Below are positions 1-8,090 of a stretch of 64,000 nucleotides of DNA, piece by piece. Both the position numbers and the translations under genes were made by a program. Source of the stretch: Salinigranum marinum (GTDB lineage Archaea > Halobacteriota > Halobacteria > Halobacteriales > Haloferacaceae); assembly GCF_024228675.1 (NCBI RefSeq), contig NZ_CP100461.1, forward strand, positions 62,001 to 126,000, written 5' to 3'. The notes under the pieces were generated by a model, which searched no databases, was not told where the DNA came from, and saw only the letters and a program-made list of their open reading frames with translations. Positions within the stretch are counted from its first letter, which is position 1; each line of letters opens with the position of its first letter.

Positions 1-656
1 TCGTCCTCGTCGAGCGCGCCGAGTTCGGCCCGCCGGACCGCGCGGACGAACGCACGGACGGCGTCTGCGTCCTTGACCCCGCCAGACGACTCGACGCCGC
101 TGGCGACGTCGACGCCGTAGGGCGCTGCGGTCTCGACCGCGCCGGCGACGTTCTCCGGGGTGAGCCCTCCGGCGAGCACCACCGGGGAGTCGATGGCGGC
201 CGCGAGCTCCCGCGTGGCCGCCCAGTCGTGCGTCTCGCCGGTGCCACCTGCGCCCTCGTCGGTCGTCGAGTCGACCAGCACCGCGTCGGCGACGTCGTCG
301 ACCTCCCGCGCCCGCTCGCGGTCGGCCGCGTCGACCACGACCACGAGCTTCACCGACGACTCGGCGCGGACGAACTGGAACTCCTCGGGGTCGAAGTCGG
401 CGTGTAGCTGGAGGACGTCCGGCTGGACCGTCCGGGCGAGCCCGACCGCGTGGGTCGGCGACTCGGGCATGAGGACGAGCGTCGTCGTCACGAACGGCGG
501 GGCCGCCGCGACGAGATCGGCGGCCGTTGTGGCGTCGACCTCGCGGGGGGTGTCGACCGGGACGTCGGCGATGAAGCCGAGCGCGTCGGCCCCGGCGTCG
601 ACGGCCAGCGCGAGGTCCTCTCGGTTCGTCAGGCCGCAGATCTTCACGCGCGTCAT
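1..656 (-). CDS. trpF: Phosphoribosylanthranilate isomerase (partial, runs off left edge)
   Basis: The protein starts at the ATG at 656-654 with MTRVKICGLTNRED, the conserved N-terminal strand and catalytic Cys (KICG) of TrpF, followed by the AGADALGF motif. It continues in frame to base 1 without a stop (about 218 codons), near the family's usual length, so only the last few residues are missing. TrpF isomerises N-(5'-phosphoribosyl)anthranilate in cytoplasmic tryptophan synthesis. It starts 5 nt after the trpD stop, so the two genes form one operon and are probably coupled in translation. In related haloarchaea trpE and trpG often follow, here beyond the edge. Identification is firm. Confidence 0.93.
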   Translation of the reverse strand, partial: MTRVKICGLTNREDLALAVDAGADALGFIADVPVDTPREVDATTAADLVAAAPPFVTTTLVLMPESPTHAVGLARTVQPDVLQLHADFDPEEFQFVRAESSVKLVVVVDAADRERAREVDDVADAVLVDSTTDEGAGGTGETHDWAATRELAAAIDSPVVLAGGLTPENVAGAVETAAPYGVDVASGVESSGGVKDADAVRAFVRAVRRAELGALDED

Positions 657-661
657 CGAGG

Positions 662-1687
662 CTACGCCTCCGTCCAGGGGTCGGCCTCGTCGGTCGACGC
701 CTGGAGGTCGGCTAACTTCTCGGCCGCGGCACCCTCGTCGATGGCCGCGCGGGCCTCGTCGACGCCGGCTTCGATGGAGTCCGCGAGCCCCGCGACGTAC
801 ACCGCAGCGCCCGCGTTCGCGAGGATGATGTCCCGTTTGGCACCCTCCACCTCACCCGTGACGATCCCGCGGAGGTCAGCGGCGTTCTCCTCGGGGCTTC
901 CCCCGGAGACCGCCTCGACCGGGGCGGCGTCGAGCCCGATCCCTTCGGGAGTGAGCGTGTACTCCTCGATCTCCCGACCGTGGACCTCGGCGACGGTCGT
1001 CTCGTCGTGGAGGCAGATCTCGTCCATCCCCGACCCGTGGACGACGAGCGCGTGCTCGACCGGCATGTGGGCGAGCGCGCGGGCGACGATCGGAACGAGG
1101 TCGGGGTCGTAGACGCCGAGCACCTGCGCTTCGGCCCCGGCGGGGTTGGTGAGCGGCCCGAGCACGTTGAACAGCGTCCGCATCCCGAGTTCCTTCCGGG
1201 GGCCGATGACGGCCTTCATCGCGGGGTGGAAGACGGGGGCGAGCATGAAGCCGATCCCGTCGCGCTCGATCGCGGTCTCGACCGACGCGGGGTCGGCGTC
1301 GACCTCGACGCCCGCGACCTCGAGGACGTCCGCGCTCCCCGACGACGACGAGACGGAGTAGTTGCCGTGTTTGGCGATGGCCGCGCCCGCGCCCGCGGTG
1401 ACGATGGCGCTTGTCGTCGAGACGTTGATCGTGTCGTAGTCGTCGCCACCGGTGCCGCAGGTGTCGACGAGCGGGCGGCGCGCGGGGTCGATCGTGCGTG
1501 CCGCGTCGCGCATCCCCTGTGCGAACCCCGCGATCTCCGCCTCGGTCTCGCCTTTCGCTCTGAGCGCGGCCAGGAGTGCGCCGATCTGTGCCTCGGTCGC
1601 CCCCTCGAAGACCAGGGTGGCAGCCTCCCGTGCCGCTTCGACTCCGAGGTCCTCACCGTCGGTCACGCGTCTGATGTAGTCCTGCAT
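662..1687 (-). CDS. trpD: Anthranilate phosphoribosyltransferase
   Basis: This 341-residue protein shows the TrpD signatures in order: DTCGTGGD (PRPP-binding glycine loop, about residue 75), NVSTTSAIV, KHGNYSVSSSSGSADVLE, and the anthranilate-side motif RKELGMRTLFNVLGPLTNP (about residue 165). The enzyme joins anthranilate and PRPP in the second tryptophan-specific step. Length is typical. The ATG at 1687 lies about 54 nt from a CTTAAG TATA-like element, implying a short leader of about 28 nt. It is first in the visible operon with trpF immediately downstream. Nothing suggests damage. Confidence 0.96.
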   Translation of the reverse strand: MQDYIRRVTDGEDLGVEAAREAATLVFEGATEAQIGALLAALRAKGETEAEIAGFAQGMRDAARTIDPARRPLVDTCGTGGDDYDTINVSTTSAIVTAGAGAAIAKHGNYSVSSSSGSADVLEVAGVEVDADPASVETAIERDGIGFMLAPVFHPAMKAVIGPRKELGMRTLFNVLGPLTNPAGAEAQVLGVYDPDLVPIVARALAHMPVEHALVVHGSGMDEICLHDETTVAEVHGREIEEYTLTPEGIGLDAAPVEAVSGGSPEENAADLRGIVTGEVEGAKRDIILANAGAAVYVAGLADSIEAGVDEARAAIDEGAAAEKLADLQASTDEADPWTEA

Positions 1688-1740
1688 TGGTAGTCACCGA
1701 TGTATTGATTCGGGTTGTGATGGACAAATCAGTACATCTG

Positions 1741-1746
1741 CTTAAG
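1741..1746 (-). promoter_or_regulatory. Putative TATA element of the trp operon
   Basis: CTTAAG lies 54 nt upstream of the trpD start in an AT-richer patch. An archaeal start site 25 nt downstream would be near 1716. This is a position and motif inference only. Confidence 0.4.
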
Positions 1747-1851
1747 ACTGTCGGGTCCGGGCTTCGAGCGCGTGGCCCCGAGTCCAATACCAATACACTT
1801 TGGTAGAGTACTCTTGACCCTCGCGGCCCTCTCTCTGAATACCCCCCAGAG

Positions 1852-1867
1852 GACCGGTCGACCGGTC
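1852..1867. repeat. 16-bp perfect palindrome in the trp upstream gap
   Basis: GACCGGTCGACCGGTC is its own reverse complement and contains two GACCGGTC half units. It lies about 165 nt upstream of trpD, in the 1688-2308 gap, which holds no convincing gene. It could be a protein-binding site or a chance product of GC-rich sequence. Apart from this and the tRNA promoter, I see nothing assignable in the gap. Confidence 0.4.
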
Positions 1868-2245
1868 AGGGCGTTGCACCCGGTGGCGACCGGTCTCCGA
1901 CTGTGGGGGAATCGAGAGAGGGACGGACATCCGACGGTCATCCCGGCCTGGGTACTGGGGGGTACCGAGGCCTCTCTGGGGTGCCGTTCCGCGTCGCGTC
2001 CGACCACACCGGCGGATGCGTCCGACACTCGTATGGGGGCGTGAGGGGAGAGACCCGGGGGGATATATGTCGTCGCTGTTTTCGACGCCGTCAGGTGCGC
2101 GTGCGGACGACGGTCTCGACGACCGATCGGACGGGAAACCGGGGTCGTGTGCGGGGCGTGGGGGTCGCGGCTTCCGGGCCGCGAGCGGTCGTGAGTGAGA
2201 GAGCGTGACTTACCGGAATCGCGTGCCGACTCCGGATTTCGGAAC

Positions 2246-2255
2246 CCTTAATTAC
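2246..2255 (+). promoter_or_regulatory. Putative promoter of tRNA-Val
   Basis: CCCTTAATTA forms a TATA-like element about 60 nt upstream of the mature tRNA. It is the only AT-rich stretch in the preceding 100 nt, which suits a primary transcript with a short 5' leader. Confidence 0.4.
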
Positions 2256-2308
2256 GTCCCCGGGATACGAGGTAATGCGCTCGAACGAAGCGCTGTACGC
2301 ATCCAAAC

Positions 2309-2383
2309 GGGTTGGTGGTCTAGTCTGGTTATGACACCTCCTTGACATGGAGGAGGCCGGCAGTTCAAATCTGCCCCAACCCA
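2309..2383 (+). tRNA. tRNA-Val (GAC)
   Basis: A full cloverleaf can be drawn. The acceptor stem is GGGTTGG (2309-2315) with CCAACCC (2376-2382) and discriminator A2383. The anticodon stem CCTCC/GGAGG encloses loop TTGACAT, giving anticodon GAC for valine. The T arm CGGCAGTTCAAATCTGCC carries the conserved GTTCAAAT. There is no intron and no encoded CCA. A pyrimidine-rich run follows directly. Mobile-element debris lies downstream, and tRNA 3' ends are common archaeal integration sites. Confidence 0.95.
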
Positions 2384-2399
2384 TCCCCTTATTTCGTTT
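2384..2399 (+). terminator. Probable T-rich terminator of tRNA-Val
   Basis: CCCCTTATTTCGTTTT directly follows the tRNA. Archaeal RNA polymerase terminates at such T-rich tracts without needing a hairpin. Confidence 0.45.
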
Positions 2400-2639
2400 T
2401 CACCTCGCATAGTCGGACCTTTATTTCATGACCTGTCACTTTACCTGCATAGCCAGGGTGGGTACAGTGAGCCACGCAGTCGCGCTGGAACCCCCCGATT
2501 TGTGACTTCCGCGGCGGGGACGTTTTCGACGAGGATCAGCCCTGTCCGGCGCTCGATGACCGGAGGTGTTCGCCGTGACACTCCGCTGTGAGTGCGGCGG
2601 TCCCGTTCACCGTCAGGACGGGTTCAACGTCAAGAGGAA

Positions 2640-2702
2640 TGACATTGACATCCTCCTCCGCGTGAACGCGGAGGAATCCCACGGCACCGCGCCGCTGGAA
2701 TA
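2640..2702. mobile_element. Probable remnant end of an IS200/IS605-type element
   Basis: A 9-bp hairpin (arms 2654-2662 and 2667-2675, loop TGAA) follows GACATTGACATCC and precedes GGAATCCCACGGC. Hairpins in this context are typical of the right ends of haloarchaeal tnpB-bearing elements, where the RNA also serves as the TnpB guide scaffold (from memory of the family). No tnpB frame survives, so this is a remnant. The surrounding gap 2400-2780 holds no other feature I recognise. Confidence 0.35.
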
Positions 2703-2780
2703 AAAGACTGTCACGAACCGGTGTGGTTCACCTGCAAAAGAATCCAGAACCCTCTGTCCGAGAAACACCGCAAAGTCGGA

Positions 2781-2990
2781 CTACGTACGGTGCCAGTTAT
2801 CTAAATTTTTTATCATCAAATTTGGGGCCCTTGCACACGACATTTTTTTTCTGTTCCGGTCGACAAGTCCACGATCCTCTAGTTCTACAAGCGAGAGGTG
2901 GTTCAGCTTGAGGCGGAGTTTAGCCACGTCTTCATCGGCAGACGGAGGCTCATTGTCATGACGATCTCTGGGAACATCTGTTCTGGTCAT
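2781..2990 (-). pseudogene. Truncated winged-helix gene, DUF7344-like C-terminal half
   Basis: The 69-residue product contains KLRLKLNHLSLVELEDRGLV, matching the pattern of the haloarchaeal DUF7344 helix-turn-helix domain (a histidine-rich helix, then PKL..AGVV). Full members are about 110-120 residues, and the N-terminal half is absent. An AT-rich block with a TATA-like ATTATTATG (3014-3022) lies 28 nt before the ATG, so the fragment may still be transcribed. It sits between an IS remnant and a dead integrase, consistent with a decayed element. A functional small regulator cannot be excluded. Confidence 0.4.
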
Positions 2991-3062
2991 GATACGGAGT
3001 ACAACATCCGAAACATAATAATATATTTATATATTCACTGTGTTTATGAAACAGAGTGATTC

Positions 3063-3411
3063 TCAGTAGCCCTGTCCGAGACCTCACTGAAGAACGGTGT
3101 CGACGCTGAACGCGCCGTCGGCCTTCCGCACGAGGTGTGGATGTCATCGACGTCCACCTCCAACACGATCGTCACGAGAAGTACGACGACCACGGCCGCT
3201 CGCCGCTGCTCACCAGCGAGGTCGGACGGCCGGGGCGGAACACCGTCCGGGCGTGAATGTACCTCGCGACGGCTCCCTGTCTCCACACGGGCTGCCCGCA
3301 CGGCCAGGATCCAGAGACCTGCGAGTACCTGAGCGACACGACTGCGAGCCAGTGTCCGTCCTCTCGAAGCCCCCATCAGGTCCGGACGGGCTCGGTCACC
3401 GTGGTGCACCC
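3063..3411 (+). pseudogene. Broken tyrosine recombinase (phage-type integrase) C-terminal part
   Basis: Three frame-linked pieces match the haloarchaeal integrase C-terminus. The first is KNGVDAERAVGLPHEV. After a one-base frame change near 3135 comes VDVIDVHLQHDRHEKYDDHG, then RSPLLTSEVGRPGRNTVRA. A TGA at 3256-3258, where this family usually has Trp, interrupts it. It then continues with MYLATAPCLHTGCPHGQDPE and SPHQVRTGS, the last being the catalytic HxxR box. The N-terminal core-binding domain and the final Tyr motif are missing, so it cannot be active. It lies about 680 nt from tRNA-Val and looks like the relic of an integrated element. The dead frame runs into the next gene and falsely lengthens it. 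Confidence 0.75.
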
Positions 3412-3502
3412 CGATCCCGACCACGAGTTACCAGCCTCGAGCCGACGCGCCGTTCGTCGCCGAAGCGGCCAAGTGACCCATCCGCGTAGGGAGTCCATGA
3501 GG

Positions 3503-4963
3503 ATGACAGCAACCGAGGGACGGCACGATCTGTTGATCGGCGGCGAACGGGTCACCCCGTCGTCGGGCGAGTACCTCACGACGGTCGACCCCGCGACCGA
3601 GGAACCGCTCGCGGACGTGGCCGTCGCCGACGCATCCGACGTCGACCGGGCGGTCGCCGCCGCGCGCGAGGCGGCGTCGGCGTGGCGCGACGTCGACCCG
3701 GCCGAACGCGGTCGGGTGGTCCACCGGGTCGCCGACCGCATCCGCGAGGCGATCGACGACCTCGCGGCCCTCGAGAGTCGAGACCAGGGCAAGCCGCTCT
3801 CGCAGGCGCGGTCGGACATGTCGAGCGCGGCGCGGTACTTCGAGTACTACGCCGGTGCGGCCGACAAACTGGAGGGGAAGTCGGTCCCGGTCGGCACCGA
3901 CCAGGTCGACTTCACGCTCCGCGAGCCGTACGGCGTGTCCGCACAGATCATCCCGTGGAACTTCCCCGGTAACATCCTCGCCAGGGGGGTCGCCCCGGCG
4001 CTCGTCGCCGGGAACGCGGTCGTGGTCAAGCCCGCGCCGACGACGCCGCTGTCGGCGTACCGGCTGGCGGAGCTCTGTCTGGAGGCGGGCGTGCCGGACG
4101 CGGCGATCAACGTCGTCTCGGGGGCCGGTGAGACGGGTGCCGCGCTGACGCGTCACGAGGGCGTCGACACCATCACCTTCACCGGCAGCGTCGCGACCGG
4201 CCAGCGGGTGATGGAGGCGGCCGCGACGTCGGTCACGCCGGTGACGCTGGAACTCGGCGGCAAGAACCCGGCCGTCGTCTACCCGGATGCGGACGTGACC
4301 GACGTGGCCGACTGGGTCGAGACGGGCATCTTCACCAACGCGGGACAGGTGTGTTCGGCCGTCGACCGGGTCGTGGTGCACGAACGCATCCACGACCGGT
4401 TCGTCGACGAGATCGCCGCCCGGGCCGAGGCGCTCACGCTCGGGCCCGGGACCGACGACCCCGACGTGGGGCCGTTGAACAGCGCCGAACACCTCGAACG
4501 GGTCCGCGACTACGTCGCGACCGGCGAGCGCGAGGGGGCGACGCTGGTGACGGGCGGGCGGTCGCCCGACCGCGAGGGCTGGTTCTTCGAACCGACCGTG
4601 TTCGACGACGTCGATCGCGGGATGACGATCGCACAGGAGGAGATCTTCGGCCCGGTCCTCGCCGTGATCCCGTACGCCGACGCCGACGACCCGATCGAGA
4701 TCGCCAACGACGTCGCGTACGGCCTGGTCGCCGGCGTCTTCACGAACGACGTGCGCCGTGCCCTCCGCGCGGCCCAGCGGCTCGAAGCCGGGAACGTCTA
4801 CGTGAACAAGTGGTTCGGCGACACGCACCAGACGCCGTTCGGCGGGTACAAACAGTCCGGAATCGGCCGCGAGAAGGGGCTCGAAGCGCTCGACTCGTAC
4901 CTCCAGACGAAGAACGTCGCGATCGACCTCGGCGGGGCGGGCGGCGACCTCCCCGGGGCGTAA
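3503..4963 (+). CDS. NAD(P)-dependent aldehyde dehydrogenase
   Basis: The 486-residue protein has the ALDH superfamily landmarks: IPWNFPGN (cofactor pocket, about residue 150), the FTGSVATGQ loop, catalytic Glu in VTLELGGKNP, catalytic Cys in NAGQVCSA, and EEIFGPVL plus TPFGGYKQSG near the C-terminus. It oxidises an aldehyde to the acid; the family includes succinate-semialdehyde and betaine-aldehyde enzymes, and the substrate cannot be told from sequence. I chose ATG 3503 because AGGGAG at 3488-3493 is well spaced; ATG 3497 is the alternative. Reading further upstream would include integrase debris. It is followed by an SDR and an uptake operon, suggesting joint catabolism. Confidence 0.92.
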   Translation: MTATEGRHDLLIGGERVTPSSGEYLTTVDPATEEPLADVAVADASDVDRAVAAAREAASAWRDVDPAERGRVVHRVADRIREAIDDLAALESRDQGKPLSQARSDMSSAARYFEYYAGAADKLEGKSVPVGTDQVDFTLREPYGVSAQIIPWNFPGNILARGVAPALVAGNAVVVKPAPTTPLSAYRLAELCLEAGVPDAAINVVSGAGETGAALTRHEGVDTITFTGSVATGQRVMEAAATSVTPVTLELGGKNPAVVYPDADVTDVADWVETGIFTNAGQVCSAVDRVVVHERIHDRFVDEIAARAEALTLGPGTDDPDVGPLNSAEHLERVRDYVATGEREGATLVTGGRSPDREGWFFEPTVFDDVDRGMTIAQEEIFGPVLAVIPYADADDPIEIANDVAYGLVAGVFTNDVRRALRAAQRLEAGNVYVNKWFGDTHQTPFGGYKQSGIGREKGLEALDSYLQTKNVAIDLGGAGGDLPGA

Positions 4964-5012
4964 CTCGTCCGGAGGACGCTGCACTTTTTACAGGACGTAC
5001 CGGTTGGAGAGT

Positions 5013-5762
5013 ATGACCTTCGAAGGGACGGTGACGGTCGTCACCGGCGCAGGGTCCGGCATGGGACGAGCGACGGCGGAACTGTTCGCCGAGCAGGGGG
5101 CGCAGGTCGCCGTCGTCGACCTCGACGAGGCCGCGGCCGAGGAGACGGTCGAGCGGATCGAGGCCGCGGGCGGCGACGCGCTCGCGCTCGAGGCGGACGT
5201 CTCCTCGGCGGCCGACGTGCGGGCGATGGTCGACCGCACCGTCGACGCGTTCGGCCGGCTCGACGTCCTCCACAACAACGCCGGGATCCCGCAGGAGTCG
5301 ACCCCCGTCGAGGACGTCGCCGAGCAGACGTGGGATCGGATCCAGGCGGTCAACCTCAAGAGCGCGTTCCTCGGCGCGAAACACGCCGTTCCCGTCATGC
5401 GCGAGCAGGGCAGCGGCGTGATCCTGAACACCGCCTCGACGGCCGGGATCCGGCCGCGGACGGGGCTGTCGGCGTACTGCGCGTCGAAGGGCGGGCTGAT
5501 CACGCTCACGAAGCAGTTGGCACACGAACTCGCCGACGACGGCATCCGGGTCAACGCCGTCTGCCCGGTCGCGACCGACACCGACATGCTCCCCCAGTTC
5601 GCCGGCGAGAACCTCACCCTCGACGACATCGCGGCGACGATCCCGCTCGGTCGACTCGCCGACCCCGTCGACGTCGCTCACGCCGCGGTGTTCCTCGCGT
5701 CGGACGAGGCGTCGATGATCACGGGGACGGCACTCGAAGTCGACGGCGGCCGGGACATCTGA
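5013..5762 (+). CDS. Short-chain dehydrogenase/reductase (SDR)
   Basis: A 249-residue classical SDR. It has TGAGSGMG (cofactor-binding glycine motif, about residue 10), VVDLDEA (acidic residue favouring NAD), NNAG, the catalytic Ser in NTASTAG and the YCASKGG Tyr-x3-Lys pair, and a C-terminal TALEVDGG. It is likely an NAD-dependent alcohol/oxo-acyl oxidoreductase of unknown substrate. TTTTTA at 4985-4990 lies 25 nt before ATG 5013, pointing to a leaderless transcript separate from the ALDH gene. An in-frame TTG at 5004 is less likely. Confidence 0.9.
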   Translation: MTFEGTVTVVTGAGSGMGRATAELFAEQGAQVAVVDLDEAAAEETVERIEAAGGDALALEADVSSAADVRAMVDRTVDAFGRLDVLHNNAGIPQESTPVEDVAEQTWDRIQAVNLKSAFLGAKHAVPVMREQGSGVILNTASTAGIRPRTGLSAYCASKGGLITLTKQLAHELADDGIRVNAVCPVATDTDMLPQFAGENLTLDDIAATIPLGRLADPVDVAHAAVFLASDEASMITGTALEVDGGRDI

Positions 5763-5807
5763 GGGGGCGGGGCCGTGCGGCCGCCGCGCGCCGCCGAAAT
5801 AGCATGA

Positions 5808-5816
5808 TTTTTTATA
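5808..5816 (+). promoter_or_regulatory. Putative TATA box of the liv operon
   Basis: TTTTTTATA is centred about 28 nt before the ATG at 5840, the spacing of haloarchaeal leaderless promoters. It stands out from GC-rich surroundings. Confidence 0.6.
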
Positions 5817-5839
5817 CCACCAGTTAGCGAGTGAAAGAC

Positions 5840-7195
5840 ATGGATAGACGAAGGTTCCTCCTCCGGGCCGGCAGTGTGGGAGTCGTGGCGGCGACAGCAG
5901 GGTGTAGTGGTGGGACCGGCGGCGGCGGCACCGAACAGGAAGGCGACGGGGGCGACGGGGGCGACGGGGACGACGGCACCGCGACGGCTGCTGACACCGC
6001 GGCCGACACGGCGACCAGCGGGGGCGAGACGGTAAAAATCGGCGTGTTGCTCCCCTTCTCGGGCGACTACAACTGGGTCGGGGCGAACGTGATGCCCGTC
6101 GCGGAGATGATCCGCGACGAGATCAACGAGGCCGGCGGTATCGGCGGCCGACAGGTCGAGTTAGTGCAGGGCGACACCGAGGGGTCGCCCGACGCGTCGC
6201 TGTCGGCGGCCCAGCGACTCATCGAAGTCGAGGGCGTCACGAGCATCGTCGGTCCGACGAGCATCACGATGTCGGCCGTCTTCGACCAGTTCGGCGACAA
6301 CGAGGTGCCGGTCGTCACCCCGACCGCCGGGACGACGTCGCTCGACGAGCGCGGCGGCGAGTACGTCTTCCGGACGGTCGCTTCGGACTCGCTCGGCGGC
6401 CGAGCCATCGCCCAGGCCGCCCGCGATGAGCAGTACAACGGGACCCAGAGCTACGACACGGTCACGATGATGGTCGGCAACGAGGAGGTGTTCCAGTCGT
6501 TCAAACAGCCGGTCCGCTCGTCGTTCGAGGAGTTCGGCGGCAGCGTCGCCGACGTCATCGACTTCCGCACGGGGAAGGCGTCGTACAACTCCGAGGTGCA
6601 GTCGATGCTCTCGTCGGACCCGTCGCTGACGATCCTGATCGGGTCGAAAGAGGACAGCATCAAGATCATGGAGGCGGCGTTCCAGGCCGGCTACGAGGGG
6701 AACTGGTTCGCCACCCAGGACCAGACGACCGAGGCATTCCTCGAAGAGAGCGACAACCGCGTCACGAACGGGATGCTCGGCATCCAGGCGGCGGCGTACC
6801 AGGAGGCGACGGCGGCCGGCCGGCTCGAAGCCTTCTCCGAGCGCGTCACGGAGTACACGGGCGAGGGACCGAAGCAGTTCGCCCAGAACACGTTCGACGC
6901 GATGAACGTCGTTGGGCTGGCGATGAAACAACTCGCGGCCGACGGCGAAGACGTCACCGGTGCGAACGTCGCAGCGAACATCCGGCCCGTCGCGAACGCG
7001 CCCGAGCAGGAAGTGACCGGCTACACCGAAGGCGCGTCGGCGATCGACGACGGGGCCGACGTGAACTACCAGGGGCTCGTCGGTCCGATCGAGTTCGACG
7101 ACATGGGCGACATCGTCGCCCCGTTCTCGGTTCTCACCGCCCAAGAGGGACAGTGGGTCCAGGCCGCCAGACTCCCCCCGGAAGCGCTGCAGTAA
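5840..7195 (+). CDS. livK: Branched-chain amino-acid-type ABC transporter substrate-binding lipoprotein
   Basis: A 451-residue secreted protein. The N-terminus MDRRRFLLRAG...ATAGC is a twin-arginine signal with a lipobox whose Cys would be lipidated, followed by an acidic Gly/Asp/Thr linker. The mature part begins KIGVLLPFSGDYNWVG and continues with SPDASLSAAQRLI, SIVGPTSI and PTAGTTS, hallmarks of the periplasmic-binding fold type I (Peripla_BP_6) of HAAT transporters. It captures the substrate outside the cell and delivers it to the LivHM permease encoded next. ATG 5840 fits the TATA box better than GTG 5831. Ligand may be leucine-type amino acids, amides or urea. Confidence 0.9.
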   Translation: MDRRRFLLRAGSVGVVAATAGCSGGTGGGGTEQEGDGGDGGDGDDGTATAADTAADTATSGGETVKIGVLLPFSGDYNWVGANVMPVAEMIRDEINEAGGIGGRQVELVQGDTEGSPDASLSAAQRLIEVEGVTSIVGPTSITMSAVFDQFGDNEVPVVTPTAGTTSLDERGGEYVFRTVASDSLGGRAIAQAARDEQYNGTQSYDTVTMMVGNEEVFQSFKQPVRSSFEEFGGSVADVIDFRTGKASYNSEVQSMLSSDPSLTILIGSKEDSIKIMEAAFQAGYEGNWFATQDQTTEAFLEESDNRVTNGMLGIQAAAYQEATAAGRLEAFSERVTEYTGEGPKQFAQNTFDAMNVVGLAMKQLAADGEDVTGANVAANIRPVANAPEQEVTGYTEGASAIDDGADVNYQGLVGPIEFDDMGDIVAPFSVLTAQEGQWVQAARLPPEALQ

Positions 7196-7208
7196 CTCAC
7201 CCTCTACG

Positions 7209-8090
7209 ATGTCGGTACTCTCACAGTTCCTACAAGCCGTGGTGTTCGGTCTCGTCGAGGGGAGCGTGATCGCCGTCGGTGCGGTCGGGCTGACCCTGTC
7301 GTACGGCGTCACGCGCTTCATCAACTTCGCGTACGGCGAGTTCCTGAGCTACGGTGCCTTCCTCGCGCTGTTCGTCTCCGGAGCCGGGCTGGGGCTGTCG
7401 CTCCCGCTTCCCCTCGCGGCCGTGGTCGCGGTCGTCGGCGTCGGGGTGCTCGGTGTCGGCGTTTCCCGACTGTTCTTCACCCCGATCTCCGACCGTGGCG
7501 CGCTCCCGCTCCTGATCACCTCGATCGGTGTCTCGTTCGTCCTCCGGTACGTCCTGATCGCCGCGGTCGGGGCCGACGCCAGACAGCTCCCGGTCCCGCT
7601 GGTCCGGCCCATCACGGTTGCCGGCGTCGGGGCGACGCCGCTCCAGCTGGCGGTGGTCGCCATCGCCGTCGTCACGATGGTCGGCTTTCACCTCCTCCTC
7701 CAGCGGACGCTGCTCGGCAAGATGATGCGCGCGACCAGCGGGAACCGCGCCCTCGCGACGGTCGCCGGCATCGACACCGAACGGATCGTCCGGCGGACGT
7801 GGTTCATCTCCGCGGCCGCCGGCGGGCTCGCGGGCATCCTCTACGGCGCGCTGTTCGCGCCCTTCCGTCCGACGTTCGGGTTCGGCTACCTGATCGTCGT
7901 CTTCGCCGCGACGCTGCTCGGCGGCATCGGCCGGCCGTACGGCGCGATGCTCGGCGCGCTGCTCATCGGCCTCGTCATCAGTCTGGGGTCGACGTATCTG
8001 TCGGCGAGCTACGACCAGGCGTACGCCTTCCTCGTGCTCGTCGGGGTGTTGCTCCTCCGGCCGCAGGGGATCCGCGGGGGGGAGTTCTGA
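7209..8090 (+). CDS. livH: HAAT-family ABC permease, LivH type
   Basis: A 293-residue membrane protein with about eight hydrophobic segments. It begins with the typical VFGLVEGSVIAVGAVGLTLS segment and the FINFAYGEF loop of LivH/BPD_transp_2 proteins. Near residue 170 is the cytoplasmic coupling stretch RATSGNRALATVAGID, which contacts the ATPase. It starts 13 nt after livK, and its TGA overlaps the livM ATG by one base (8090), so the two permeases are translationally coupled. It forms half of the membrane channel. Confidence 0.92.
   Translation: MSVLSQFLQAVVFGLVEGSVIAVGAVGLTLSYGVTRFINFAYGEFLSYGAFLALFVSGAGLGLSLPLPLAAVVAVVGVGVLGVGVSRLFFTPISDRGALPLLITSIGVSFVLRYVLIAAVGADARQLPVPLVRPITVAGVGATPLQLAVVAIAVVTMVGFHLLLQRTLLGKMMRATSGNRALATVAGIDTERIVRRTWFISAAAGGLAGILYGALFAPFRPTFGFGYLIVVFAATLLGGIGRPYGAMLGALLIGLVISLGSTYLSASYDQAYAFLVLVGVLLLRPQGIRGGEF

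Noticed and set aside
3257-3502. An N-terminal extension of the aldehyde dehydrogenase
   Set aside because: The extra residues belong to the dead integrase (MYLATAPCLHTGCPHGQDPE), and ALDH homology begins after 3503.
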